Positions 1-6,278 are shown, numbered from the stretch's first letter. The stretch: 6,306 nucleotides of DNA from Candidatus Peribacteraceae bacterium (GCA_022843885.1 JALHMU010000050.1:1-6306), one strand, 5' to 3'. Translations and numbers: made by a program. The notes: generated by a model from the letters alone, not told the origin.

Positions 1-2037
1 CACGATCTGTTCGCTCTTCTTCTTCAAGAACACGCCGCGGATTTCGAGGTGACCGGCAACGACTTCCTCTTCTTCCGGTTCCACGAGACCCTTCAAGAGA
101 AGATCGATCTCTTCGATCAATTTGTAGATGACATCGTACAAACGGATCTCGACGCCTTCACGTTCGGCTGTTTTGTACACCTGAGCAGATGCATCTACGT
201 GGAAACCGATGACGATTCCTTCGCTTGCTGCAGCCATCATCACATCGTTGTCTGTCACAGAACCAACTGCACGGTGAATGATTTTGACCTGAACTTCCGA
301 CGATGCGAGTTTTCGGAGCGCCATTTCGATCGACTCCAATGAACCTTGTGCGTCAGCTTTCAGAACGACTTTGAGTTGTGACAATTTTCCTTCCGTCAGA
401 CGACTGACAAGATCTGCGAAGCCATGTTTCTTTTCTTGCAACTTGGTCGTCATGTATGCCTCGGCAAAATCCTTTGCTTCACGATCGGTTGCAAAAACTT
501 GGACGATATCACCGACGTTTGGAACATCATCGAAGCCTGAAATGCGAGCTGGACCGGATGGTCCGACATCTTTCAGTGCTTTGCCTGCTGCGTCCGTCAG
601 CGACTTTACGCGACCTGTGATCACACCACATGCGAAGATATCTCCAACGCGCAGTGTTCCGGTATTCACGATGACAGTCGCAATCGGACCAAGCGAACTG
701 TCTAAATGACTTTCGATGACCGTCGCAACCGCAGGACGATTTGGATTTGCTTTCAATTCTTTCAATTCAGCGACCAGGACAACGTGCTCAAGCAGATCGG
801 AGATACCCTGCTTCGTAACGGCAGAACATGGCACCATTGGGACGTTTCCACCCCAGTCTTCAGGCTGGAGTCCTTGCTGTGCGAGTTCACCTTTCACGCG
901 ATCAATATCTGCGTTTGGTCTATCGATCTTGTTGATCGCAACCACGATCGGCACTTCCGCATCTTTAGCATGGTTGATTGCCTCGATGGTCGTTGGCTTC
1001 ACGCCTTCCTCCGCCGAAACGACGAGAATAGCGATATCCGTTACCTGCGCACCACGAGCACGCATCGCCGTGAACGCTTCGTGACCTGGCGTGTCCAAGA
1101 AGGTAATCGACTTTCCATCGTAATCAACCTGATACGCACCAATGTGTTGCGTGATACCGCCTGCTTCACCCGATACGACGTTTGTCGAACGAATCGCATC
1201 CAAGATAGCCGTCTTTCCGTGGTCGACGTGACCCATGACGGTAACGATCGGCGGACGTGCAGTGAGATTCTCTGGTTCATCTTTCAAAAGTTCTTTGAGG
1301 TCTCGCTTGATAAGTGCTTCGACAGACACTGCACCTGTTTCACGCTGTGCCGTCACGCCAAGCTCAGCCGCAACGATCGATGCTGTGTCGTAATCGATCT
1401 GCTGGTTGATGCTCGCCATCACACCGTTCTTCATGAGTGTCTGGATAATCTTCGGGACCTGAATACCAGTCTTCTCAGCGAGTTCTTTGACGGAGATCTG
1501 ATCCGGAAGCGTCACTGGACCTTCCTTGCGTTTGATCTGCTCCTGATGCCCCTGGCTTGGCGCTGCTTTCTTTTCAAATGTTCGTCCCCCGCCGCGTCGC
1601 TGCTGTGGACGCGAGCCACCGCCACGATCATTTCGTTCGGCTGGTTTGGTGCGCGCAAGCTGTTCCTTCTGTTTCTCGATTGCCTCTTTCGAGACACCAT
1701 CGAGCGTGAGCTTTCGGAGCACATTCAAATTTTGCGGTGGAGCTTTCGGCTTCTCCGCTACTTTTGCTTCCGGCTCTTCTGCTGCACCTTCTTCACTTTC
1801 ACCATCTTCCTGTTTTTCTTCGGATGGCTCAGCGTCTGTATCCGTACCTATCGTATCCAAATTTTCGAGATCGATCTTGAGACCATGCTTATGTGCGACG
1901 AAACGAATGATGCCGTGCGCGAGATTGATCGGCACTTCGCGGTCGGTTGGCTTCACTCCAAAGTTCACCTCAGTCAACTCCTTGCGGAGCTGCTGTCCTG
2001 TCATGCCTAAGATTTTGGCGACCTGTACGAGACGCAT
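1..2037 (-). CDS. infB: Translation initiation factor IF-2, C-terminally truncated by the window edge
   Basis: IF-2 is the cytoplasmic GTPase that brings initiator fMet-tRNA to the 30S subunit and promotes 50S joining. The frame gives 679 codons with no stop before base 1. Residues 1-50 form an IF2_N module. Residues 64-98 are an acidic, disordered-looking linker and 135-152 are Arg/Gly-rich. A second IF2_N module covers about 179-230. The GTPase domain follows, with G1 GHVDHGKT (269-276), the GGITQHIGAY switch (293-302), G3 DTPGH (315-319), G4 NKID (369-372) and G5 SA (405-406). Next come domain II (about 434-530) and domain III (about 545-650). Domain IV, the fMet-tRNA-binding barrel, is just starting at the edge, so roughly 90 residues are missing. 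ATG at 2037 is chosen because it opens the IF2_N fold and no ATG, GTG or TTG occurs in frame in the spacer upstream. No clear Shine-Dalgarno precedes it. It lies 74 nt after nrnA and is probably co-transcribed with it. Confidence 0.97.
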   Translation of the reverse strand, partial: MRLVQVAKILGMTGQQLRKELTEVNFGVKPTDREVPINLAHGIIRFVAHKHGLKIDLENLDTIGTDTDAEPSEEKQEDGESEEGAAEEPEAKVAEKPKAPPQNLNVLRKLTLDGVSKEAIEKQKEQLARTKPAERNDRGGGSRPQQRRGGGRTFEKKAAPSQGHQEQIKRKEGPVTLPDQISVKELAEKTGIQVPKIIQTLMKNGVMASINQQIDYDTASIVAAELGVTAQRETGAVSVEALIKRDLKELLKDEPENLTARPPIVTVMGHVDHGKTAILDAIRSTNVVSGEAGGITQHIGAYQVDYDGKSITFLDTPGHEAFTAMRARGAQVTDIAILVVSAEEGVKPTTIEAINHAKDAEVPIVVAINKIDRPNADIDRVKGELAQQGLQPEDWGGNVPMVPCSAVTKQGISDLLEHVVLVAELKELKANPNRPAVATVIESHLDSSLGPIATVIVNTGTLRVGDIFACGVITGRVKSLTDAAGKALKDVGPSGPARISGFDDVPNVGDIVQVFATDREAKDFAEAYMTTKLQEKKHGFADLVSRLTEGKLSQLKVVLKADAQGSLESIEMALRKLASSEVQVKIIHRAVGSVTDNDVMMAAASEGIVIGFHVDASAQVYKTAEREGVEIRLYDVIYKLIEEIDLLLKGLVEPEEEEVVAGHLEIRGVFLKKKSEQIV

Positions 2038-2111
2038 GAAACTGACTTTTAAGCCTGTGTCAGAGTAGCGAAAAAGAACCGCTGCCGCAAACCTCGCTTC
2101 CTGCTTTTTCT

Positions 2112-3410
2112 TTATTTGTCGCCGTTTTTCCCGTTCTTTGGTTTCTTCGAGCTCAATTCTGACATCACATCGACACCCTTGGAAGTTGCATCCGCCTTGG
2201 TAGCTGGGAGGATCGGCTTTTCTTCAGGCTGCGTCTGGATCCCCTCCTCTTCTTTCTGGCGCTGCATTTCCACTTTCAATTTCTGAATGCATTCGATGAC
2301 AGCGAGTTGAAAGTTCGAGAATTTCTTCACGGAGAACCCGGCTGCACGTGCATGTCCGCCACCGCCGAATGTTCGAGCAGCCAAACGACTGACATCGATT
2401 GCCGGTGAAGAACGCAAACTCGCTTTGAGTCCACCGCCTTCGAGTTCTGTGAACAAGATGTAAACGTCCGCATCCGGAATCGTGGAGATGAGTTCATCCA
2501 AAATGCCTGATGTTTCCTTACTCGTCGCACCCATCTCTTCCATGTCTTCATGGCTGATGAGCGACCACACGATGCGTGCATCTTCATCCATCTGAATCTT
2601 GTTCAATGCACGACCCCAGATCTTCAGCGTCGAGAGTGGTTTCGTCTTATAAATGTGCTGGATGATTTCTTGCTGACGCGCACCGATATCGAGAAGTTCT
2701 GCCGCTATCTCAAGCGATTTGGGCGTGGTGTTCGGATTTTGGAAACTACGCGTATCCGTGATCAAACCCGTGAGCAACAACGTTGCGAGATCGGCCGTCA
2801 TAAAACGCTTCCATTCCGGTTCTGATGTGAACCAGTTATACAAAATCTGCGTCGCACTTGCGGCGGTCGTATCGATCAATTTCACCTGACCGAACTGTGT
2901 ATTACTGATGTGATGGTCGATATTCAAAATCGGAATGTCCGAGAAGAAGTCGACGTGTTCACTGTAGAGCGATCCGAGCAATGGAAGTTCTGCGGTATCA
3001 ACCACCACGATCAAATCGTAATTCGGTTCCCCTTCGAGAACGCGGACGTTTTCCTTCTTCAGCTTTCCTTTCTTCGGCACGACGATGATGTTCACTTTCT
3101 GATCTTCAACGGTGTAGAGGAGCTTATCGATCTCCACTCCTCCGGACAGATCCAACGTGATCACGAAGTTCTGACTCTCGACCACGTCTTGAGAGAGATC
3201 CTGGAAGCCCGGGAGGAACTTGAGTGCCTCAGGCGGAGTCTCAGGACAGATAACCGTACAGTCTTTGCCAAGGGATGTGAAAACCTGATAGCAGGCAAGG
3301 GCCGAGGAAAGACCATCCGGATCCACGTTTGCGTGGGGTATGATGAGGATTCGTTCTGCGCTTTGCAGAGCGATTTTCGCGGCCTTTAGATCGTCTTGGT
3401 GGAGAGCCAT
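2112..3410 (-). CDS. nrnA: NrnA-type DHH/DHHA1 phosphoesterase (nano-RNase / pAp phosphatase)
   Basis: Proteins of this family degrade 2-5-nt RNA fragments and, in many members, dephosphorylate pAp to AMP, using two metal ions in the cytoplasm. The 432-aa protein shows motif I H26-A-N-V-D30-P-D32, motif II D138-T, the signature D165-H-H and D219 in GLITDT, all metal-ligand positions of the DHH domain. The DHHA1 domain ends with GGGGH at 349-353. It is longer than typical NrnA (about 310-340 aa). Extra length lies at about 75-128, between motifs I and II, and in a charged, low-complexity tail (about 378-432). ATG at 3410 is supported by an in-frame TGA four codons upstream. No Shine-Dalgarno is visible in the short leader. 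A consensus-like promoter lies directly upstream, and infB follows after 74 nt. The exact substrate (RNA, pAp or c-di-AMP/pApA) cannot be decided from sequence; the family call is firm. Confidence 0.9.
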   Translation of the reverse strand: MALHQDDLKAAKIALQSAERILIIPHANVDPDGLSSALACYQVFTSLGKDCTVICPETPPEALKFLPGFQDLSQDVVESQNFVITLDLSGGVEIDKLLYTVEDQKVNIIVVPKKGKLKKENVRVLEGEPNYDLIVVVDTAELPLLGSLYSEHVDFFSDIPILNIDHHISNTQFGQVKLIDTTAASATQILYNWFTSEPEWKRFMTADLATLLLTGLITDTRSFQNPNTTPKSLEIAAELLDIGARQQEIIQHIYKTKPLSTLKIWGRALNKIQMDEDARIVWSLISHEDMEEMGATSKETSGILDELISTIPDADVYILFTELEGGGLKASLRSSPAIDVSRLAARTFGGGGHARAAGFSVKKFSNFQLAVIECIQKLKVEMQRQKEEEGIQTQPEEKPILPATKADATSKGVDVMSELSSKKPKNGKNGDK

Positions 3411-3442
3411 ATCAAGTGTTCATAGTATTATCTCATATTATG

Positions 3443-3471
3443 ATTAGAATATCAAGTCCCAATTCTGTCAA
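3443..3471 (-). promoter_or_regulatory. Sigma-70-type promoter for nrnA-infB
   Basis: On the minus strand a perfect -35 TTGACA (3466-3471) is followed by a 17-nt spacer and the -10 TCTAAT (3443-3448), five of six bases matching consensus. The predicted transcript starts near 3436, giving a leader of about 26 nt before the nrnA ATG. It sits between the unit B terminator and nrnA, where a promoter is expected. The boxes are seen directly; activity is inferred. Confidence 0.75.
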
Positions 3472-3524
3472 ATATGAGTCGGAAAGGGGTCAGTATAAGA
3501 CTCTTTTACGCTTTGAAACAAGCG

Positions 3525-3554
3525 AAAACCCACATCCCATTGAAGAGATGTGGG
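3525..3554 (-). terminator. Rho-independent terminator after the 72-aa gene
   Basis: A perfect 8-bp inverted repeat, CCCACATC (3547-3554 read on minus) with GATGTGGG (3529-3536), encloses a 10-nt loop. On the minus strand it is followed by TTTTCGCTTGTTTC. It begins about 30 nt after the stop codon at 3587. The T-tract is interrupted, so efficiency may be moderate. A second small hairpin, CGCTT/AAGCG (3509-3524), follows at once. Together they separate the 72-aa gene from the nrnA promoter. Confidence 0.75.
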
Positions 3555-3586
3555 CGTTATACATGTTCCAAGAAAGAATCTGGTGT

Positions 3587-3805
3587 CTACGCGGCCTCAG
3601 CTTCAGATCGTTTCACATATATGCTCATGGCGCGAAGTACCTTCAGGAGCTGGGAATCATCTCCGGAAGTTTCGACCATGAGGCAAAGTCGTGTCTCGTC
3701 ACTGCATGACTCATCGGAAGTAACTCCGATGGCACGAAATCCAAAAATCTCGACCAAAGCTTTCATGTCTGCGATCTGATTCGGACGAATGGTAATCAAA
3801 AGCAT
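3587..3805 (-). CDS. Small orphan protein, 72 aa, possible ferredoxin-like/ACT-type fold
   Basis: I do not recognise this gene. It looks real because it has a near-consensus promoter, a strong AAAGGAG Shine-Dalgarno 11 nt before ATG 3805, a TAG stop and a terminator shortly after. The protein is soluble, with no signal peptide or membrane segment. Reading hydrophobic patterns suggests strand 2-6, helix 9-22, strand 24-30, strand 38-47, helix 50-60, strand 61-66, a beta-alpha-beta-beta-alpha-beta order as in ACT or PII-like domains. The start (ITIRP, then a helix ending in EIFGFRAIGV) faintly recalls PII, but there is no T-loop, so I do not call it PII. It has two cysteines, C34 and C41, and an Ala/Glu tail. 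It is transcribed alone, between tRNA-Pro and nrnA. Fold and regulatory role are inference; the gene call rests on its expression signals. Confidence 0.75.
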   Translation of the reverse strand: MLLITIRPNQIADMKALVEIFGFRAIGVTSDESCSDETRLCLMVETSGDDSQLLKVLRAMSIYVKRSEAEAA

Positions 3806-3856
3806 CGGAGAACCGACTCCTTTCCTGTAAGGAACAATACCCGTAAAGACGGGAAT
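3806..3856 (-). promoter_or_regulatory. Structured 5' leader and ribosome-binding site of the 72-aa gene
   Basis: The predicted leader of about 51 nt holds three small inverted repeats in a row: CCCGT-CTTT-ACGGG (3840-3853), TTCCT-TAC-AGGAA (3822-3834), and GGAG-TCGGTT-CTCC (3807-3820). The third pairs the core of the Shine-Dalgarno (AAAGGAG, 3817-3823) with bases next to the ATG. The second and third compete for neighbouring bases around the ribosome-binding site. The repeats are seen directly; that they control translation is inference, and the stems are only 4-5 bp. Confidence 0.4.
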
Positions 3857-3862
3857 ATTTTA

Positions 3863-3890
3863 ATCATAAACTGTATGGAATGTATGTCAA
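3863..3890 (-). promoter_or_regulatory. Sigma-70-type promoter for the 72-aa gene
   Basis: On the minus strand a perfect -35 TTGACA (3885-3890) is followed by a 16-nt spacer and the -10 TATGAT (3863-3868), five of six matching consensus. The -35 box starts at the base directly after the encoded CCA of tRNA-Pro. The predicted start is near 3856. Match quality and position ahead of a gene with a strong ribosome-binding site support it. Confidence 0.8.
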
Positions 3891-3966
3891 TGGTCGGGGC
3901 GACAGGACTCGAACCTGCGGTCTCAAGACCCCCAGCCTTGCGCTTTACCAACTAAGCTACGCCCCG
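3891..3966 (-). tRNA. tRNA-Pro (anticodon GGG)
   Basis: This 76-nt tRNA decodes proline codons CCC and CCU. Read on the minus strand, the acceptor CGGGGCG pairs fully with CGCCCCG. U8-A9 follow, then a D-stem GCUU/AAGC with GG in the loop. The anticodon stem is CAAGG/UCUUG with one G-U pair, and the loop CUGGGGG gives anticodon GGG. The T-stem is GCAGG/CCUGU (one G-U) around loop UUCGAGU. The discriminator is A and CCA is encoded. The C1-G72 pair is typical of bacterial tRNA-Pro. It sits 18 nt after the T-tract of the upstream terminator, so its own promoter is unclear. Isoacceptor identity is firm from the fold. Confidence 0.96.
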
Positions 3967-3984
3967 GTATCGGAACTGTAACAT

Positions 3985-4010
3985 AAAAAATGCCGCCCAG
4001 TTGGGCGGCA
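3985..4010 (-). terminator. Strong rho-independent terminator after the 146-aa gene
   Basis: A perfect 8-bp GC-rich hairpin, TGCCGCCC-AACT-GGGCGGCA on the minus strand (3991-4010), is followed directly by six T (3985-3990). It starts 21 nt after the TGA stop of the 146-aa gene and ends unit A. The other strand has no comparable T-tract, so the direction is clear. Confidence 0.93.
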
Positions 4011-4031
4011 GATGAAGAGAGCAAAGTCTCC

Positions 4032-4472
4032 TCAAGTGATACTTTCCATGTTGGCCTTTTCCTGAAGGCTTTCTACATCAACTCCTTCCTCGATGAGTTC
4101 ATCGATGAAAAGTTTGAATGCTTTATCCCAATACTTCACTCGATCCGGGTAATCCTTGATCAGATTCGCATAGATCTGATCATAATCTGGATCACCACGC
4201 AGTGAGGGATTGAAAACGATCAGCACTCTGAAATCATCGGCCAATCGTTCTCGAAGCTTCGAGATGAACGTTAACGGATACTTGTAAAACTTTAGATCCA
4301 TCACGGCATAGATGAAATGCGTCGCTGGCTTCACATTCTCTGGATTGGCTGCCAAACGCTCCTCTTCAAGGAACTCTGCATTGCAGATGACGTACTTGTG
4401 CAACTGTATAGGGAGATGAATCATAAACTCATCCTCCCAATTGTCGCGCAAATCATCCAAGACAATTCGCAT
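4032..4472 (-). CDS. Conserved-looking hypothetical protein, 146 aa, function unknown
   Basis: I do not recognise this protein. It is soluble, acidic and rich in aromatic residues, with no signal peptide, membrane segment or known catalytic motif visible. It alternates likely helices (for instance about 72-79 and 116-130, ending FIDELIEEGVDVESLQE) with hydrophobic strands (FRVLIVFNP at about 81-89), suggesting one small globular alpha/beta domain. ATG 4472 has a GAGG ribosome-binding site (4481-4484) 8 nt upstream. The stop is TGA, and a strong terminator follows 21 nt later, so the 3' end is well defined. It lies 105 nt after enolase on the same strand. No convincing promoter or terminator is seen in that gap, so it may be co-transcribed with eno, but this context does not fix a function. 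Confidence 0.82.
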   Translation of the reverse strand: MRIVLDDLRDNWEDEFMIHLPIQLHKYVICNAEFLEEERLAANPENVKPATHFIYAVMDLKFYKYPLTFISKLRERLADDFRVLIVFNPSLRGDPDYDQIYANLIKDYPDRVKYWDKAFKLFIDELIEEGVDVESLQEKANMESIT

Positions 4473-4577
4473 AATGGTGTCCTCGACAAAAAAACAATGT
4501 TGTAGAAAAGATCAGTGGAAAGTCCGGAAGCTTAGCATCCGTTTTATGGCTTTGGCAAGCACAAAGATGAAGATCTC

Positions 4578-5834
4578 TTATAGACCGAACTTTGCATCCT
4601 TTCCAAGCTGCTCTTCGATACGGAGCAATTGGTTGTACTTCGCAACACGATCGCTACGAGACAGTGAGCCCGTTTTGATCTGTCCAGCACGAAGACCAAC
4701 AGCCAAGTGTGCGATGAACGTATCTTCGGTTTCACCGCTGCGGTGGCTGATCACTGGCTTCCAACCGGCTTTCTGTGTCATCTGGATCGAATCAACCGTT
4801 TCCGTAAGCGAGCCGATCTGGTTCACCTTGATGAGCACAGCGTTTGCGACCTGCTTCTCGATACCGGTCTTGATGCGCTTGGTGTTCGTGACGAACAAGT
4901 CATCACCGACGAGCTGCACCGTAGAACCGAGTGTCTTCTGCATGAGTGCGAATCCATCCCAGTCATCTTCTGCATGGCTGTCTTCGATCGAGATGATCGG
5001 ATACTTGCTGCAGAGTTCCTTGTAGTAATCGACAAGCTTGTCGCTCGTGAGCACCTGACCGTCGACTTCGTACTTGCCGTCTTTGTAGAACTCAGACGCA
5101 GCACAGTCGATACCGAGCTTCATCTTGCCTGTGTAGCCTGCTTCTTCGATTGCCTTCGTGAGGTACGAGAATGCTTCAGATGCATCCTTTACGTGAGGAG
5201 CGAATCCCCCTTCGTCACCGACAGCCGTGACGTGACCGTCTTTCTTCAAAAGTTTTTTGAGAACCTGGAATGTTTCAGCACCGGCGCGAAGTGCGTCGGA
5301 GAATGTATCGAATTGCACGGGGATGATCATGCATTCCTGGAAGCTGAGTCCAGAGTCAGCGTGTGCACCACCGTTGATGACGTTCATCAAAGGAACAGGC
5401 AGAACGTTTGGCGTTTTGACATCGAACTGCTGTGCAAGTGACTGCCACAGTGGCTGCTTTTCCGATCCTGCACGTGCGCGAGCAACGGCAAGAGACACAG
5501 CAAGAATAGCGTTCGCACCGAGGCGAGACTTGTTCTCTGTACCATCGGCATCAAGCATTGCTTGGTCGATCGTGCGCTGATCGGCGACTGGCTTGTCTTT
5601 GAGTGCTGCAGTAATAGCACCGTTCACGTTCGTGACAGCTTTGAGGACTGACTTTCCACCGTACTCTTTTCCTCCATCACGAAGCTCAAGTGCTTCATGC
5701 GTACCGGTCGATGCACCTGATGGCACTGCGGCTCGGCCGAATGAACCGTCAGAAAGGACGCAGTCGACTTCGACTGTCGGGAATCCGCGGGAATCTAAAA
5801 TCTGTCTAGCGTGAAGAGAAGAGATGGTAGTCAT
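4578..5834 (-). CDS. eno: Enolase (phosphopyruvate hydratase)
   Basis: Enolase converts 2-phosphoglycerate to phosphoenolpyruvate in cytoplasmic glycolysis, with Mg2+. The 418-aa protein is close to the usual 420-435 and is complete. It opens with the family start HARQILDSRG.PTVEVD and has the mobile catalytic loop GASTG (40-44). It has E167 (FQE), the catalytic acid-side E208 (VGDEGG), and Mg ligands D243, E284 (SIED) and D311 (LVGDD). The catalytic base is K336 (LIKVNQIGS), followed by substrate-binding H364-R365-S366 (SHRSGETED) and K387 in GQIKTGSLSRSDR. All key residues are present, so it should be active. ATG 5834 is the first start after an in-frame TAA (5877-5879, the upstream gene's stop). 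No Shine-Dalgarno is visible; a possible promoter would give an almost leaderless mRNA. It lies 42 nt after the Ser-rich gene. In some bacteria enolase also binds RNase E or the cell surface; nothing here shows that. Confidence 0.98.
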   Translation of the reverse strand: MTTISSLHARQILDSRGFPTVEVDCVLSDGSFGRAAVPSGASTGTHEALELRDGGKEYGGKSVLKAVTNVNGAITAALKDKPVADQRTIDQAMLDADGTENKSRLGANAILAVSLAVARARAGSEKQPLWQSLAQQFDVKTPNVLPVPLMNVINGGAHADSGLSFQECMIIPVQFDTFSDALRAGAETFQVLKKLLKKDGHVTAVGDEGGFAPHVKDASEAFSYLTKAIEEAGYTGKMKLGIDCAASEFYKDGKYEVDGQVLTSDKLVDYYKELCSKYPIISIEDSHAEDDWDGFALMQKTLGSTVQLVGDDLFVTNTKRIKTGIEKQVANAVLIKVNQIGSLTETVDSIQMTQKAGWKPVISHRSGETEDTFIAHLAVGLRAGQIKTGSLSRSDRVAKYNQLLRIEEQLGKDAKFGL

Positions 5835-5843
5835 ATGCCGCGC

Positions 5844-5871
5844 AGTGTACGTAAAAAACTGCGAGGTGCAA
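5844..5871 (-). promoter_or_regulatory. Possible weak promoter for eno, giving a near-leaderless mRNA
   Basis: On the minus strand TTGCAC (5866-5871), a 16-nt spacer and TACACT (5844-5849, four of six) could form a promoter in the 42-nt gap before eno. Transcription would then start about 3 nt before the ATG, consistent with the lack of a Shine-Dalgarno. The match is modest, and eno could instead be read from a promoter further upstream. Confidence 0.3.
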
Positions 5872-5876
5872 AACTT

Positions 5877-6278
5877 TTATCTCTGGCGCTGACGCTTGTG
5901 CAAGACAGCTGTGTACAGACCGACCAATGTCAGGGCGATCGCAGCATTTTCAGCTGGACCGGATTCCGGAAGGTGCGTCGGGCGTGAGCTCGACTGAGCC
6001 TTGGAAGATTTGGAAGACTTGGACGAAGTGGTTGCGATGGTGCGTGCAGAAGACGATGAGCTGCGAGCGCTGGAGCGCTGACTAGCTGCGGCACCTGAGG
6101 CAACAGAAGAGGATGCGCTGGCATCATCAGAGGAGACCTGGCTGCCTGAACCGTTTCCTGGAACCAAAGCGAGCGGTCCGCGTGTAAGGCTGGCCTGCAA
6201 AGCGTTATTCCAATCCATGTAGGCGGAGAAACCACCAGCAATGAGGAAGATACCGAAGAGTGTCAAAAGGAATGCCAT
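5877..6278 (-). CDS. Small Ser-rich surface protein with LPESGP sorting-type signal, probably 5'-partial
   Basis: From ATG 6278 the protein is 133 aa. Residues 2-20 are a hydrophobic segment (signal peptide or anchor). Residues 44-99 are a low-complexity linker dominated by Ser and Ala with scattered Arg/Lys, including SSKSSKSSK. Then come LPESGP (103-108), a second hydrophobic helix (about 111-126) and a basic tail HKRQRQR. Motif, hydrophobic helix and positive tail make the classic layout of a sortase substrate, where LPxTG is the norm; here Ser replaces Thr. The expected product is exported and fixed to the cell surface, with the Ser-rich part as a flexible stalk, but there is almost no folded domain. 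The frame stays open upstream (Thr-Pro-Arg before this Met) until genomic sequence ends at 6288, so the true start is probably lost. Residues encoded beyond 6288 (Cys-Ser-Ser-Asp and so on) come from adapter and must be ignored. Sortase identity is inference. Confidence 0.75.
   Translation of the reverse strand: MAFLLTLFGIFLIAGGFSAYMDWNNALQASLTRGPLALVPGNGSGSQVSSDDASASSSVASGAAASQRSSARSSSSSARTIATTSSKSSKSSKAQSSSRPTHLPESGPAENAAIALTLVGLYTAVLHKRQRQR

Noticed and set aside
706..2010. Long open frame on the plus strand (434 codons) opposite infB
   Set aside because: It is antisense to a well-conserved IF-2 reading frame. Its product is an implausible Cys/Phe/Arg/His-rich sequence with no motif, and there is no ribosome-binding site or promoter. 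It is a shadow of infB codon bias.
2038..2111. Possible promoter or terminator between nrnA and infB
   Set aside because: TTGCGG with TACTCT at 17 nt is a poor match. The inverted repeats (AGCG/CGCT and CTGAC/GTCAG) are 4-5 bp with long loops and no T-tract. Co-transcription is simpler.
3509..3524. Small CGCTT/AAGCG hairpin as an independent terminator or regulatory site
   Set aside because: It is a 5-bp stem directly after the better terminator and lacks its own T-tract. It is noted only as an accessory to that terminator.
3416..3779. Two overlapping plus-strand open frames across the promoter, terminator and 72-aa gene
   Set aside because: They run through the minus-strand promoter, the terminator hairpin and the orphan gene, and overlap each other. 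The minus-strand signals explain this region better.
3587..3805. Calling the 72-aa protein a PII signalling protein
   Set aside because: Only the first strand and helix look similar. The T-loop and the later PII motifs are absent and the length is too short.
4550..4566. Hairpin CTTTG/CAAAG just after the enolase stop as a possible terminator
   Set aside because: The stem is only 5 bp with a 7-nt loop and no T-tract on either strand, so it does not support termination between eno and the 146-aa gene.
4473..4577. Possible promoter for the 146-aa gene in the gap after eno
   Set aside because: The best pair (TTGCCA with TAAGCT, 18-nt spacer) matches only three of six bases at the -10, so it is not convincing.
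4707..5441. Open frame on the plus strand (244 codons) opposite enolase
   Set aside because: It is the antisense shadow of eno, with no recognisable domain and no expression signals, while eno is certain in this region.
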